A stretch of DNA of 64,000 nt from Pictodentalium vernedei (GCA_031216915.1 CM062296.1:148663340-148727339); one strand, 5' to 3'. Numbered from the stretch's first letter, positions 1-11,651 are shown. Notes: generated by a model not told the origin, from the letters alone. Made by a program: numbers and translations.

Positions 1-235
1 TTACCCCGACAAATAGCAGCCTCCAGCAGCCGTTCTCACTACCAGGTATACTGAATATCAGTAGACTTTAACCAGTGTGCCCGACGAAGAAGATTTTTAA
101 AGATTATTCCTCATAATGGACTAAGTTAAAATTCGGGATTCCACAGAGAACCCAAATATTTACCAAGGGACATGATTTCAATAAACTTGATTCTGACTTC
201 CCTAAGGTTGTTTTGAACCAAATATAAACATATTC

Positions 236-427
236 TTACTAAAGAGTACTGCACAACCAATGCTAACCCTGCTTGTGTGGAGTTAATACGCTGAGGAGTC
301 TGACAGTTACTCGCCGTAGCTCTGTGGTTCTCTCTGGAATCTTCAGCTTCCTCCACCCGACAAAATGCCCGACAGGAGGTGACCCTGGCTGTCGAAAGTG
401 TCCTCAAACCCCAATAAATAAATAAAC
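236..427 (+). repeat. SINE, 5'-truncated, beta tail
   Basis: This is the 3' half of the common SINE body (the block with GCTAACCCTGCTTGTGTGGA) followed by the beta tail, which reads as a reverse complement of GACAGCCAGGGTCACCTC and ends in AATAAATAAATAA. The head and first part of the body are missing. The tail abuts a piggyBac-like MITE whose left end is lost. Confidence 0.75.
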
Positions 428-653
428 CGGCCAGCTCTTTTCACAAAAATCACCATACACTTTTCATTATTTTTTTTTCATTTTTTGTCTCAAAAACATA
501 ACTTATGACTCCTCATTGGAACGAGCTGATTGAGCTCGTTCCAATGAGGCGTGAAATGCTATGTTTTCGACGCAAATATGAAAAACAAATTAGTTATTCA
601 AGAATTTTGTTTACAAGTAGTGCCGTCTGCCTTTCGTGTTCGGTTAAAGGTTA
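428..653. mobile_element. piggyBac-like MITE family A, left end missing
   Basis: The copy has the family-A internal sequence (CATTTTTTGTCTCAAAAACA), a diverged central palindrome built on GGAACGAGCT and AGCTCGTTCC, and a decayed right end GTTCGGTTAAAGGTTAA. The left terminus is replaced by the SINE tail. Confidence 0.7.
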
Positions 654-1283
654 ACGATTATTTTGCTAAGGAGGTGTCATCAGGCATGTTTGGACGCAAA
701 ACTTGAAAATAAATAAAATGATGTGTATGATCAGTCTTTTGCATCGAGGTGAATGGTGTTGACTGAGTCATCTGATGTCGACCTTCACTTGAATGAAAAC
801 CTATCCAGCTCAACAGAAAAAGGTTTATTTCTCATGTTTGTTATTTGATCTTCCTTCCCTTTAAAATCACATCCTGGTAGACCTTACTGGAATTTACTCT
901 CTCAGACCGATATATTCGGAGTGTATGAACAGTGATGTGAAAAACAACTTGTCTTTGGTAATGTTTTGACATAATTATTTCACTGTCGTCGTCTTCAAAG
1001 TGTGCCAAGTAAATCGGTAAACATTCAAAATGAATGCACATAGGACTTATTTTTCGAAGAAAATTAGACATTTTGGTAAAACACAACCACGAGAATCCAT
1101 TTGGATTCCCATCCATCTCAATGAGTGGATTTAGAAATGTGAGGATTTCGTTCGTTCAAAGTGGGTTGTTGAAACATTGCTTGGTAATATTTACCATCGG
1201 TTCCTTTACAGCAGAAATTTCACCAAAATAGCAATGCAGCCACGTGAATTGAAGTTGTCTCCAAAAAAGTCAGTATTACAGTA
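654..1283. other. No recognised feature
   Basis: Only short ORFs without recognisable motifs are seen on both strands. I see no repeat shared with the rest of the window. Confidence 0.5.
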
Positions 1284-1565
1284 CAGTGCTTAGTAGGTGT
1301 AGGCTGCAAGCCGATAGGTAATCGCATCGAATTCTACCTGCGGCAATCACGTTGTGTCCTTGGGCAAGACATTTCACCCCCATTGCCCAAGTGGGGGCAC
1401 GGTGGCGTTGTGTGTACTAACGCGTACTGCACATCGATGGTGCACTTATCTTCAACCAATGCTAATCCTGCTTGTGTGGAGTTAGTATGTTGGGGAGCAG
1501 AAAATTGCTCGCCGTTGCTCGGTGGTTCTCTCCGGGTACTCCGTCTTCCTCCACCCGTAATTAAA
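1284..1565 (+). repeat. SINE, tRNA-like head 1, 3'-truncated
   Basis: A degenerate tRNA-like head (TTAGTAGGTGTAGGCTGCAA, then a decayed B box ATCGAATTCTACC) leads into the conserved GTTGTGTCCTTGGGCAAGAC block and the common body. The copy stops after the CCTCCACCCG block, where MITE D begins; no remainder of the SINE is found beyond that MITE. Confidence 0.8.
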
Positions 1566-1566
1566 G

Positions 1567-1814
1567 TACAGTCGCCGTGGTCTGACCGCAATCCACGCGT
1601 GGGCAGTTATGTGCACGCATGCGTTTACCAGGTAATAAAGTTATCTTCAGAAAAAAAATAATTAATGAAACACCAGACTGTACCCGGTGCTTCATTAGTT
1701 AATTGTTTTGATGAGTAGTCCTATAATTAGTGTTTGGAATATATTAATATTATTGTGGTCGTGAAAATATTGTCAACCCATTGAACGTGACCAGTACACG
1801 GCGGCTACACTGTA
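1567..1814. mobile_element. MITE family D, copy 1
   Basis: Terminal inverted repeats read TACAGTCGCCGTGG on the left and the complement of that motif (CGGCGGCTACACTGTA) on the right, with TA at both ends. The family centre, a short palindrome around ACCGGGTACAACCCGGT-like sequence next to TTAATTAA, is recognisable but diverged. Confidence 0.8.
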
Positions 1815-2027
1815 CATAACTTCTAAACTATTTTGAGGAAATATTACTGCTAGAAGAAATAAGCAATTATTGTAGCACGCTGGTCATAAAATATTGGTTC
1901 CAAAATCAAATGGTTAGCTTACGTAGATATTCGTGTTCAAAAACAAAGAAAACTGAAAGTCTCAGACTTTTAACTAACAAAAATGTCAAACCGTACTTCA
2001 AAAATATTTCTTGGGTGACTGAACATT

Positions 2028-2168
2028 TTTAATTTTCGCCTCACAAAAATTTCTTATGGCAGCTCATCGGAACGAGCTCAACGAGTCGTTCCAATGAGGT
2101 GTCATATTCTATGTTTTTCGGGGAAACAATTTAAAAACTAATAATGCAATGTGAATGGCGATTAATTG
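2028..2168. mobile_element. piggyBac-like MITE A, decayed fragment
   Basis: The central palindrome (CATCGGAACGAGCTC / GTCGTTCCAATGAGG) and flanking CTCACAAAAATTTCTTATG remain. Both termini are lost or unreadable. Confidence 0.55.
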
Positions 2169-2470
2169 TAGACTAATTCATTTGTTTCTTTCGATCGTGC
2201 TCTTCGTTAAGGCCGACACGTGACTTGTACATGCAAAAATATATTGTATGCCAAAGGTTTAACAAATAGGAGGCTTTTAGTGCCGAATCAAATCTTTTAA
2301 TTGGCTAAGTTGGCGCCCAACAGCGTGGACGTTGGGTAATTTTTTGACCAAACACTGGTCAGATTTATCTGTTTCCGTCTATAATCGATTCATGTTTCAT
2401 TCTTATTAATTATCGTTGTAGACGTTTGCGGAGATCTAAATGGACTGAAGATATCTGGATAAAAAAAACG

Positions 2471-3058
2471 TACAGTACGGCTACCGAGAACTGGTCACTT
2501 TCCATGTATGGGCAATATTTTCACGGACGCAGTAATATTAGATTCCAAATACTAATTATTGGAATAATCATCAAAAATTTAATTAACCCTTTACCCAACG
2601 CAGACAATATCAAAATTTATTATTTTAAATATCATTTTCTAAACTGTTTAAAAAAATTTCAACAATACCATATCAGTGATTCCTCGTTGGAAAGAGCTCG
2701 ACGAGCTCGTTCCAACGAGGAGTCACATGATATGGCTTTGTTGAATTTTTTTTTTAAAAATAATATTTTTCAACCGCTGAAGTTGCATATTACGCGGGCG
2801 GATGCGAGCAATTCGTTGGGTAAAGGGTTAATGAAGCACCGGGTACAACCCGGTCTTCATTAATTAAAATTTTGCTGCTGATGATTTTTATTACCTGGTA
2901 AACGCATGCCTGGACATCACCAACAATTTATATAATAAAGCACCGGGTACAACTATTTGCTTCATGAATTAAAATATTGGTAATACTGACTTTTATTACT
3001 TGGTAAACGCATGCGTTCACGCGTGGATTACGACCAGTCCACGGTGGCTGTACTGTAC
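2471..3058. mobile_element. MITE family D, copy 2, interrupted
   Basis: The ends TACAGTACGGCTACC and GGTGGCTGTACTGTA form the family-D inverted repeats. The copy is longer than usual for two reasons: a piggyBac-like MITE sits at its internal TTAA, and the right half is partly duplicated (two copies of the AAGCACCGGGTACAAC to GGTAAACGCATGC stretch). Confidence 0.85.
2587..2827. mobile_element. piggyBac-like MITE subfamily B, copy 1, nested in D
   Basis: TTAA at 2583-2586 and at 2828-2831 flanks the termini CCCTTTACCCAACGC and CGTTGGGTAAAGGG. The centre is the palindrome CGTTGGAAAGAGCTC / GAGCTCGTTCCAACG. Its internal arms (AACAATACCATATCA, TTACGCGGGCGGAT) differ from subfamily A although the ends and centre match. 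Confidence 0.9.
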
Positions 3059-4377
3059 ATAAAAAAAAAATGCTGGAACTCTAATATCACCGCGTGGGTA
3101 ATCCACTAGCATTTGACACTTACCCGTACAGAGGGTGATTCCAAAAATCAATTGTCCATGTTTTAATCGACTGGAATCCTATGTTTCACAGATTTGGTTT
3201 GTAAATTGTGGAAAATATCCTCGCGTCGTGCGAAAACTGTTCTGTTGTCTAATTCATTTGTGTAATTATGTCCAAGCACAACATTTATTAAAAGTTAGGC
3301 AAGATTGAACGTGTTTGCAAATATTATCTTGAAACATTTATCTGCCTATTAACATATCTTCAAACAAACGAATTAAAACACTTTTTTTTTAGTTTTCGCT
3401 CACCATGCTTTGAATATATCAACTGAAGTAAGATTAATATATTTTGCGATAACTCACAATAACTGGAAAACAAATTACAGTTGACCCTCGTCTATATCTT
3501 TTCATCGGGAATTAATGACAGGACACGGTTTTCGGATTGCATGCGACAATATATTCTCCATTCTCAACCTTATGTTTCTGATTACCCTTTCATAATTATA
3601 AAAGCTTCCTGACTGCACCACTAGGGTACATTTAACTCCAACGGGGTGTACGAAGTTCAGCGGGGTGTATGAGAATATCATGTGACAGCTAAAAGTGGTG
3701 TACAGACATTCTATGGTACACTTCGCGGATTTCGCTTTCATCCGTCGCCTCAAACATTTTCGTCAGTAATAATAAACATTCAATCTCACAAACAAAATGA
3801 GAACACTACTGTTTCATGAGAATATTCCGAAAGCTTGAAATAAAACATGTGTACATACTCCCAATGTCCGATTTTACTGTCGAGAAGAGGGATCCTGTAG
3901 TTGTGTTTCTACACTACAGATCCGTTCTGGTTTTGAGAAACATGCAACATAATTATCTCGTTATTTGAATTGTCTCTTCAGTGAAACTTATTAAAGCACT
4001 TGTACAAGTTTGAATACAGTGTCCCCGATTCTTCAACTTATAAAGTCAACTTGTGTCCCACAATAATAAAGAGGCGTAATTTGCCAATGTCCTTGAACTG
4101 AAGGCTCCCAAATATACTACTCAAAGTTTGCTAAGCACCACATATTTGACACATCATTCGAGTGCCTCAGTATGGTTATTATGTGCCATTTGAGAAATCT
4201 TTGCTGAAATCAATTGAACTACTAGAGGTTTGGCATTATGTGAATAATCCTCCATTTTTCACAGAACAGTTATATGTTTGACATATGTGATGGATCTTTC
4301 ATTCAAACCCACTCCATTTTTTTCCACTGACAAAAGGGCACTACAACTTACTCTCAATAAAGATGATCTGGAGGTAG
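3059..4377. other. No recognised feature
   Basis: AT-rich sequence with short ORFs on both strands. None shows a family motif, and no repeat shared with other parts of the window was found. Confidence 0.45.
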
Positions 4378-4412
4378 TTAATCCTTTACCTAACATGAAT
4401 AGCAGACGACAG
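4378..4412 (+). mobile_element. piggyBac-like MITE A, left-end fragment
   Basis: The stretch matches the first 35 bases of family A (TTAATCCTTTACCTAACATG followed by AGCAGACGACA) and then diverges. No right end lies nearby. Confidence 0.55.
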
Positions 4413-5395
4413 TTAATCCCATTGGAAGTCATATAAGAAACACAAGATCACAATGTTCTACTATAATATAGTAGTAATCATTTTATTATGCCGAACAAAA
4501 ATAGCTTCCATTGTTAAGCGTTTACTGCAATATGCCATCAATCTAACAATAACAAACAGTAACAATGTAGTCGAATCCAGAAACATGCTTTTAGTGACGT
4601 CATTTCGAACGAATGACGTCTGTTTAGGAGTTTTCATATCACCAAATTCGAAAATGACTTGTTACAAGTGCCGTCGCTTTATGAGTTTCTATGTCACCAA
4701 GTGTCAATGTTTACAACTGCACCATGCTGTTCATGTTATAATTCATTATTAATGCTTGTGTGATAAGTGGTATAATGGAATATAAGTTCATGTTTCTTGG
4801 ACGACGACAGTTGCTAGAATTAAGGTATAATGGGCAAGGGGAAGATTTGTTTTTGTATGTAGGTGATTTAGTATCTGAGGGTACGGAAAGTGATATGCTG
4901 CACAAATATCCCCAGATGATTGCCTAGTTCAGTTCCCTGGCAGTACAACCAAACTCACATTCAAGTAGCCAAACAACTCTTCAGAGCTTTGTGGTATATT
5001 CCATCAACATTGTTCAAATCCATGGTTTAATGTAAAACGTGAGCTGTAGTTTTGTCTGGGAGTATGAAGAAGAAACTGGGTGTCCATCATTTTGCATTCT
5101 AAGATACATTGTTGTGTTAGATAGTGATAAATAGTTCATAGTTGAATTAACTGATCCTGCATTTTTTGACAAAAGGACAATTCACCATAAACTTTTTCCC
5201 AACAAAACGTATGAGTTTAATACCATTGTATGAATTGAAGTGATAGTGGCCATTGAGTCTGTATTCCTATTCTGGATTTTATGGAGCACACAATTCAAAT
5301 AGTCATATGTGTGAAATGTTTTGAACTATTATTTTTCATTTTGCTTCCATTTGTTTTATGATTAGCGGTAGGAATAAGGTACCAAATTTTAAAAT
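4413..5395. other. No recognised feature
   Basis: I looked for piggyBac transposase motifs next to the A-type end at 4378 and saw none. An ORF at 4453-4752 has no recognisable domain, so I do not call it a gene. Confidence 0.4.
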
Positions 5396-5843
5396 TGTAT
5401 TAACCGATTTTTTTCCTTCCGCGGTGGCACAGATGCCATATCGATTAACTCATTCTCACGCGTGTCGTACTGTTTTAATACACGGCTTCGCGTCTTTTAA
5501 AACAATTATTAATTCTACACTCTGCAATTCATTTTACAACTATCAACAAAAAGAACACATATCATCTCTTTCGTCCCCTGAGTTCCAATGTGTTCTATGT
5601 GCCTACTGGTACATAGAACACACTGGAACACATATGACGATTTTTAGCTATTGCTCGGGATTCAAATCGTAATTGCGCTGCAAGATTTGTAGAAAATTCC
5701 AGTGAACTTTCGCTTCTATTTAAAAATAGTCCGTCAACGATTTCCATTCTGCAAGGATGTGCGGAACAGATTTTCATTTTCCGCATGGTTTAGTGTTGCT
5801 GTAGATGGGGATTACATAAAACAGGCGTTTATTAAAATGTAAA
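5396..5843 (+). mobile_element. Foldback family E, copy 1
   Basis: The unit has, in order, one arm of the terminal palindrome (ATCGATTAACTCATTC), a hairpin built on GTTCCAATGTGTTCTATGTG (5582-5628), a CTATTTAAAAATAGTCCGTC block and one copy of the TTTCCGCATGGTTTAGTGTT minisatellite unit. It ends near ATGTAAAT. The same order is seen at 10147-10704. Confidence 0.7.
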
Positions 5844-6089
5844 TATCGTGAGCGGTAGAGTTGTGATTCAAACCAATTGTCGCAGAATTCATAATTACAC
5901 GTAAAAATACTTTAACCATTTACATATAATTCTGATTTCGGCTGTTTTGTTTTCACGATTGACGTACTTGGCCTGCTCTTTATTCCATAGTATTTATAGC
6001 AGTATTGACAACCAACAAGCAGGCGCGTTGCATTTATAATCCCCCACAAAAAGAATATATATATTCCTCTGTATTGTCTGCATATGAAT

Positions 6090-6210
6090 TGCCATTTTTT
6101 TGTCATTGGAAGAGATTTACAGAAAAGTTAATTTTCTAAATTTGTCTGTAAATTTTACACTTTGGGTATGGGAATTTCACCTAAATATTGAAATTTCGAA
6201 ATGGATTGTC
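6090..6210 (+). repeat. Repeat K, copy 1
   Basis: The stretch starting at GAAGAGATTTACAGAAAAGTT and continuing to TATTGAAATTTCG matches the sequence at 60870-60985. The class is unknown. Confidence 0.45.
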
Positions 6211-6321
6211 AAGGGGGTTCTAAATTTGTCTCGTCTGTATTTACTTCTAATCTCTATACAGTTGGATTTCTGGAAAGCTCTTTGCTCAAAAACAGAAAAG
6301 AGCCCCAGATGGCGCGATTTA

Positions 6322-6372
6322 TTTTTATTTTTTTTTTGTTTTTTTTTGGGGTGGGGGGGGGGGGGGCACGGG
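6322..6372. repeat. T-tract to G-tract junction
   Basis: A long T-rich run is followed by an uninterrupted G-rich run. The complement (C run then A run) recurs at 25140-25176, 52247-52300 and 53244-53278. Confidence 0.8.
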
Positions 6373-6387
6373 GGTGTTGTTGCTATT

Positions 6388-6636
6388 TACAGTACAGTCA
6401 CCGTGGTCTGGTCGTAATCCACGTGTGGGCAGTGATTTCCAAGCAAGCGTTTACCACCTAATAAAAATTATCAGCAGCAACATTTTAATTAATGATGCAC
6501 CGGGTTGTACCCGGTGCTTCATAAATTAAATATTTGATGAGTATTCCTATAATTAGTGTTTGGAATCTTATATTATTGCATTCGTTAAAATAGTTCCCAC
6601 CGTGGAAAGTGATCAGTCAACGGCGGCTGTACTGAA
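6388..6636. mobile_element. MITE family D, copy 3
   Basis: The left end TACAGTACAGTCACCGTGG and right end CGGCGGCTGTACTG are inverted repeats. The centre carries the GATGCACCGGGTTGTACCC palindrome, and the length is about 250 bp. Confidence 0.88.
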
Positions 6637-7436
6637 AATAAATAGCCAAGGCTAAAAAAACAAACGATTTTCTCTGCAGTTTTCTATTTTTCAGCGCATC
6701 ACAATTGCCAATTGTGTTTTGAAGAACGTACTTTGATGTCTACGAAAAACGAATATATCCATGGTGTGCACATTATTCGCGGCAATATACATCGAATATT
6801 TACAACATATTTAATTTTTTGACAAGAAGCAAATGCCGAGATTGTAATATGAATACCGTGTTATCAATTTTCGTGCTAGGCCTTCGTTCGATGTTTGACA
6901 GTCACAGCGTAACAGTTTTCACATCATAATCCTGTTGCATGGAGGTCAGTCGTAATTACCTAACAACAATATTGAAACCAAGCCTTTTTTCGAATACGGG
7001 ACACGTAAAAGTAACAAAGGAAACCTGGCTTTATTTTCTGCTGATGTCATACGTGTTTTCTAAACAGTTAGATGCTTCTTAACTATACCTTCGTCGCCCG
7101 CCCAACATTTTAGGAGAGATAATCTTATCGAATGTCGATTTTCATGACAAAATAAGCAAGGGATGAATATGTTTATTAATCAAATGCTGGAATTACAAAG
7201 CCGCCCAAGTTACTTTCAAGCAGAGACTGTGTCAAGATATTATTTACAACTTACAAGTTTCCGACTGGCCTGCGATACAGTTAGATTTATCCAAAAACAC
7301 AAGACCCCATCCCCCTCCCCTATCACTAGTTTCAATCTGCTTAGGTTACATTTGGTCATACATTTCCCATTCGTGTCGCTTTGTATATTCACGTTGTTTA
7401 TTCATTCACACCGAAAAAATACAATATTAATTCCCT
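6637..7436. other. No recognised feature
   Basis: The only link to other parts of the window is AGTCACAGCGTAACAGTTT near 6899, also found near 41771. The rest is AT-rich sequence without supported genes. Confidence 0.4.
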
Positions 7437-7437
7437 G

Positions 7438-7685
7438 ACCTGTTTGGAGAATTAGTTTCCCATTCTGAAATTTCTGACTGTAATTTAGGCATCCAATAAA
7501 GTTGGAATGACTTATCGCGGTCGTCAGTATTGTGGTCCTTTGGCCACGGTTTAGGGTAGTTCTCGTAAGGTTGTCTTCGTGACATCTGGCGCACAAATAT
7601 AACTTTACGTCCAGGGCTAAACTTTTCTACAAATAAAAACACTAAATCTGCTCTCCAGCCTGATGAGCGGCCTTCATATTTAATT
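7438..7685 (-). CDS. Candidate internal exon, function unknown
   Basis: On the minus strand an open frame of about 82 codons lies between a plausible acceptor (TATGTAGTTTGCAG at 7686) and a plausible donor (CCAAACAG then GTCAGG near 7437). The translation is rich in Arg, Trp, Pro and Asp (for example RRQPYENYPKPWPKDHN), unlike the low-complexity shadows around it. I do not recognise the family. A short decayed relative of its 5' part (the stretch with CTGATGAGCG) occurs near 8200-8250, so it could be a repeat instead of a host exon. No neighbouring exon with matching phase was identified. Confidence 0.3.
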
Positions 7686-7689
7686 AACT

Positions 7690-8639
7690 GCAAACTACAT
7701 AAGCTGATTTAATAACTTACAACCATACATGTACATCATATTACAAACGCGTGAGCGTACCAATGTCCTTGAAAGAAACAATACAACCCATTGTCAATAA
7801 ACCTGGAAAAACTAGAGATAAAAAATATGTATTCCTTTGAAAAAACTCAAACGTGCACCCAAAGGCCATGGAAACGACTTCTAGGGTAAAGTCAATCGGG
7901 CTTGTGATTGTTGGGAAAAAATGTTCCAATCCGCTATGTATGAAATACAGCATCATCAAGCACCCACGTAATACGACAGTTTGCTTGTTTAAGAACTGCC
8001 CAAAACAGAAGTGAAGCCGCCGTTGAACAGGCTTGAAATGACTCTCATGCCATACGAACCTCCAACCTTCAAAATGACCCCATTATATTTCATTTTCATA
8101 GGCTATTGAACCTCTCAAATACGCCCCAATGAATAAATGGGAATCGTTCAGGCAGAATTTTCCCGCTATTCTTTGGACACGTGGGAAAGTAAGAGTCTAA
8201 ACTTTTTTACAAATAAAAATACCGCCTGATGAGCGTCCTAGAAAATACGCAATGGAGAAAATATTTCAAAGTTAAATTACACCCCTGAGCATTTACACAC
8301 CTGCAGCCGATAACTTCAAGATTCTACAACATAGCCATGTTTACTGTTGTCACTTTCCCACCTCCTATGTCTTTTCCAACAACTTTCCGTTACCTTAGTT
8401 AGCAGCAACGGTAGCACCTTAGAGAATGAAGTCCAAATCAGCACAAGAAAACCATTTTTCCCTACTCAACAAATATTCCCTAACTCTTGTATAACTCAAC
8501 TTCTTGTTTTTGTATATCAGTCTGCACTTGTTGTTGACTTTCAATACAATCCTAAACAAATAATGATAAAAAACAATCTCAATACCGGACACATCCACAT
8601 ATCTCAGAAACATGGCACGTACGTTTGTACCACAGAAAA
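7690..8639. other. No recognised gene; partial copy of the 7.6-kb segment
   Basis: The stretch 8190-8250 repeats part of 7610-7680 (ACAAATAAAAATACCGCCTG compared with the similar earlier block). Nothing else is recognised; ORFs at 8347-8661 and 8419-8679 lack motifs. Confidence 0.4.
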
Positions 8640-8832
8640 ATGTCTGAAGTTTGTGAAATGATGCGCACATCGATGACACAACGTCGCTAACATTTCAAAA
8701 TTCAATTTTTATGCGAAATTACCATACCCTTAGAGTAATTTAGAGACAACTTTAGAGAAATAAGGGAAGGGAACTGTCCTGTGAATCTCTTCTATTGACG
8801 AAAATTGTCGACCCTGGAAGTATTGCTGCAAA
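8640..8832 (+). repeat. Repeat H, copy 1
   Basis: This stretch (GAAATGATGCGCACATCGATGACA to ACGAAAATTGTCG) matches 46150-46350 at many positions. It is an interspersed repeat of unknown class. Confidence 0.55.
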
Positions 8833-9228
8833 GGTCGTGGAACCGATAAAATAGCAGCGTTCTGCAATGATTCCAATAACAAAAAATATTTAAAAAAAAA
8901 GATATGTAAAAATAGCAGCTATATAGTTCAGAATCTATTTTGGTAAATGGAAAGTTAAAAGTGAGTTATATCGAATGGTCAACACAGTGTCCATAATTCT
9001 AGTTTTTCTGCTGGTCCGTCTCTCCGCCTGGATCGTCGGTCCGGCCGCCGTTCCATCCGTGCTCATTTAGCAGAGCTACATGGTGGGGATATTTGTTTGA
9101 ACAAACCAGTATTGCGGTGTTTTACTTCATTGTGGGTTAACCCACACTTTTCACATGACTCATATCAGTACTATTTACTCTTATGAAATTAAAAGTTTTA
9201 TTATTGAAATAATTCGATAGTGATAGAG

Positions 9229-9474
9229 TACAGTCGCCGTGGACGGGCCGTTATCCACGTGTGGGAAGTGATGTCCACGCTTGCGTTCATCAGGTAATAA
9301 AATCATCATCAGCAAAATTTTAGTTAATGAAGCACCGGGTTGACCCCGGTGCTTCATTAATTAATTGTTTGATGATTATTCCTAAAATTTTTGTTTCTGG
9401 AATCTAATATGATTGCATCCGTGGAAATATTGCCCACCCATGGAAAGTGGTCAGTCCACGGCGGCTGTACTGTA
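9229..9474. mobile_element. MITE family D, copy 4
   Basis: This copy is complete. Ends TACAGTCGCCGTGG and CCACGGCGGCTGTACTGTA form inverted repeats, and the centre GAAGCACCGGGTTGACCCCG lies beside TTAATTAA. Confidence 0.9.
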
Positions 9475-10146
9475 TTTCTACAATTTCGAAAGATAGCATT
9501 CGTAATTGGACACTTAAACTCACACACTGTGGGTTTGTACAATAAAAAAGAACACAAGGGGGAAAGATAGTAACGAAGTTATAACCCAAGAATGAATTAG
9601 ATATAACAAAAATTAAACGTGTACGATGTGGCTCTGTCTGTTTGTTTGCCCGTCCATGTAACTCACTCTCCTACTTTTTCAATCTTTATTTCTCCTCGAC
9701 CCCTCTCTCCAGTTGCTTTCTATATGAACTGGTAAACCTCATTTCAAAGGTCGCAAGTTTAATTTTCATCTTGAATAAAACATCCCTCAAATAAGTCTGT
9801 GTGACATTTTAGTCTTTAGGAATTATAAGAGGAACACAGAGAATACGAGAATTACTATGATAATCTACAAATGTGGTCGCGGAAAAAATCCTGGAAAAGT
9901 CGAGGTAGATTAGATCCTGGAAGCATGTGGTTTGAGCACGGCGTGGTTGTTTAGCTTGTTTTGAGTGACTCGTGTACCGTAATGGTAGATGCTGATTGCT
10001 TGTTCACTGCCTCCTCATCGTTTGCTCGTGTTTTCGATAACCCATAATTGATTCTACAATGAAAAAGCAAAACCACCGAGTACTTATCTGAAGAGATCAC
10101 ATTACATATAATACTCAAAACGAAAACACTTATTTGTATATAAATA
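9475..10146. other. No recognised feature
   Basis: AT-rich sequence with pyrimidine stretches near 9660-9720. No gene or repeat match was found. Confidence 0.45.
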
Positions 10147-10704
10147 CACAGAACGACAAACGCTTGTGAATGGGTTAAACGATATCGATTAACCCATTCA
10201 CACGCGTTTGTCATTCTCTGTTTATTACACGCCTTCGCATCTATAAAAGCGATGATTAGAAGACTCGTCCCCTGAGTTCCAATGTGTTCTATGTGTCATT
10301 TGTCACATAGAATCCTTTCGAACTCAAGAGGCAAACTATCAACAAAAAAGTACGCATTTTGTCGCCAACCTAATTTGCGAGGGGACCCATGTTGCTATGT
10401 TTAGCTATCGCTAGCGATTCAAATTGTAATTGCGGTGAACGATTTGTAGAAAAGTCCAATGAAATTTCGCTTCTATTTAAAAATATTCCGTCAACGATTT
10501 TCGTTTCATTTTTCGATTGGTTCAGTGTTGCTGTAGATGGAGATTTCAAGGAACAGGCTTGTAACAGATTTCCATTTCCGCATGGTTTAGTGTTGCCGTA
10601 GATGGGGATTTCAAAGAACAGGCTTGTAATAGAGTTTCATTTTCCGCATGGTTTAGTGTTGCCGTAGATGAAAATTTCAAGGAACAGGCTTGTAATAATA
10701 TGTA
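10147..10704 (+). mobile_element. Foldback family E, copy 3 (most complete)
   Basis: It begins with a 75-bp palindrome centred on CGATATCG (10147-10223; arms with AATGGGTTAA and TTAACCCATT). A second hairpin follows at 10262-10330, then a conserved GCTATCGCTAGCGATTC block. It ends with three units of about 63 bp (10498-10691), each with TAGTGTTGCCGTAGATGG. No transposase is encoded. The layout, hairpins at one end and a minisatellite at the other, suggests a non-autonomous DNA element. Confidence 0.75.
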
Positions 10705-10916
10705 AATAAAAGGTAAATGTATACATTTGTATGTTTGTTTATGTGTCCATGGGGATTTAACGACACCTTCTGCAATCTAGGTCATATAATATCGGACACA
10801 TGTACTGATAACGTGAACGTTTGTGTCTGGGGTAATCACTGAACAGCGGCGACTAGCTATCGGTCTCTATAATATACTCACCCAGTACAAGCATGAGTTT
10901 TTTAATTGGGGTTTAA

Positions 10917-11151
10917 CCCTTTACCAAACGCAGACGATACTATAATTTATTATTTTAAATATAATTTTTTTTTTAATTTTTTAAAAAATTTCAACAAAAC
11001 CATATAATGTGACCCCTCATTGGAACGAGCTCGTTCCAAAGAGGGGTCACATGATATGGTTCTGTTGAATTTATTTTAAAAATAGTATTTTTTTCAGCAG
11101 CTGAATTTGCATATTACTCGGGCGGATTTGGCCGATTCGTTGGGTAAAAGG
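10917..11151. mobile_element. piggyBac-like MITE subfamily B, copy 2
   Basis: TTAA at 10913-10916 and 11152-11155 flanks CCCTTTACCAAACGC and CGTTGGGTAAAAGG. The centre is CATTGGAACGAGCTCG with its complement. Confidence 0.88.
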
Positions 11152-11164
11152 TTAACCAGCCAGG

Positions 11165-11265
11165 GAGACCGTTCTACGGGTGGATGTGCCGGTCAACGTC
11201 TTCTATGCCTGTAATTCACTTGTCTTCATCCAATGCTAACCCTTCTTGTGGCAGGGCAGTAAACT
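11165..11265 (+). repeat. SINE body fragment
   Basis: CACTTGTCTTCATCCAATGC followed by TAACCCTTCTTGTGG matches the SINE body. Head and tail are absent. Confidence 0.5.
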
Positions 11266-11651
11266 ACAACATACTTTTCCATTTTTGATGTACTCATGTG
11301 CGTTTGCGCACCATTTCGACAGCATTCGAAAATCAGTGAAGAAAAAGAGTACATGTCTCGTGATTTTTCGCATGTAGATTTCATTTTAATGTGGCAGACA
11401 GAAACTCGACTTTGTACAAACAGTGTTCGTGGCGAGCTACCGGCATAACATTATATCCGAACCGACTGTGAGTAACCAAGTAACTTATTTTTAACTCATC
11501 ATTGCGTACATGTATCGTTGCAGAAAACATGAAATATACCATGTCGTCGAAGCCGGCTTTGTTATATAATTGCGCCTCATCACTCGCCGTGCATGTGCCA
11601 CAGCGAACAGTTTGGGCGGACACTTTCTGATTTTTTGTGATTATTATTCCA

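Noticed and set aside
4378..5345. Autonomous piggyBac element starting at the A-type end
   Set aside because: No transposase motif in three frames and no right terminus; only 35 bp match the MITE.
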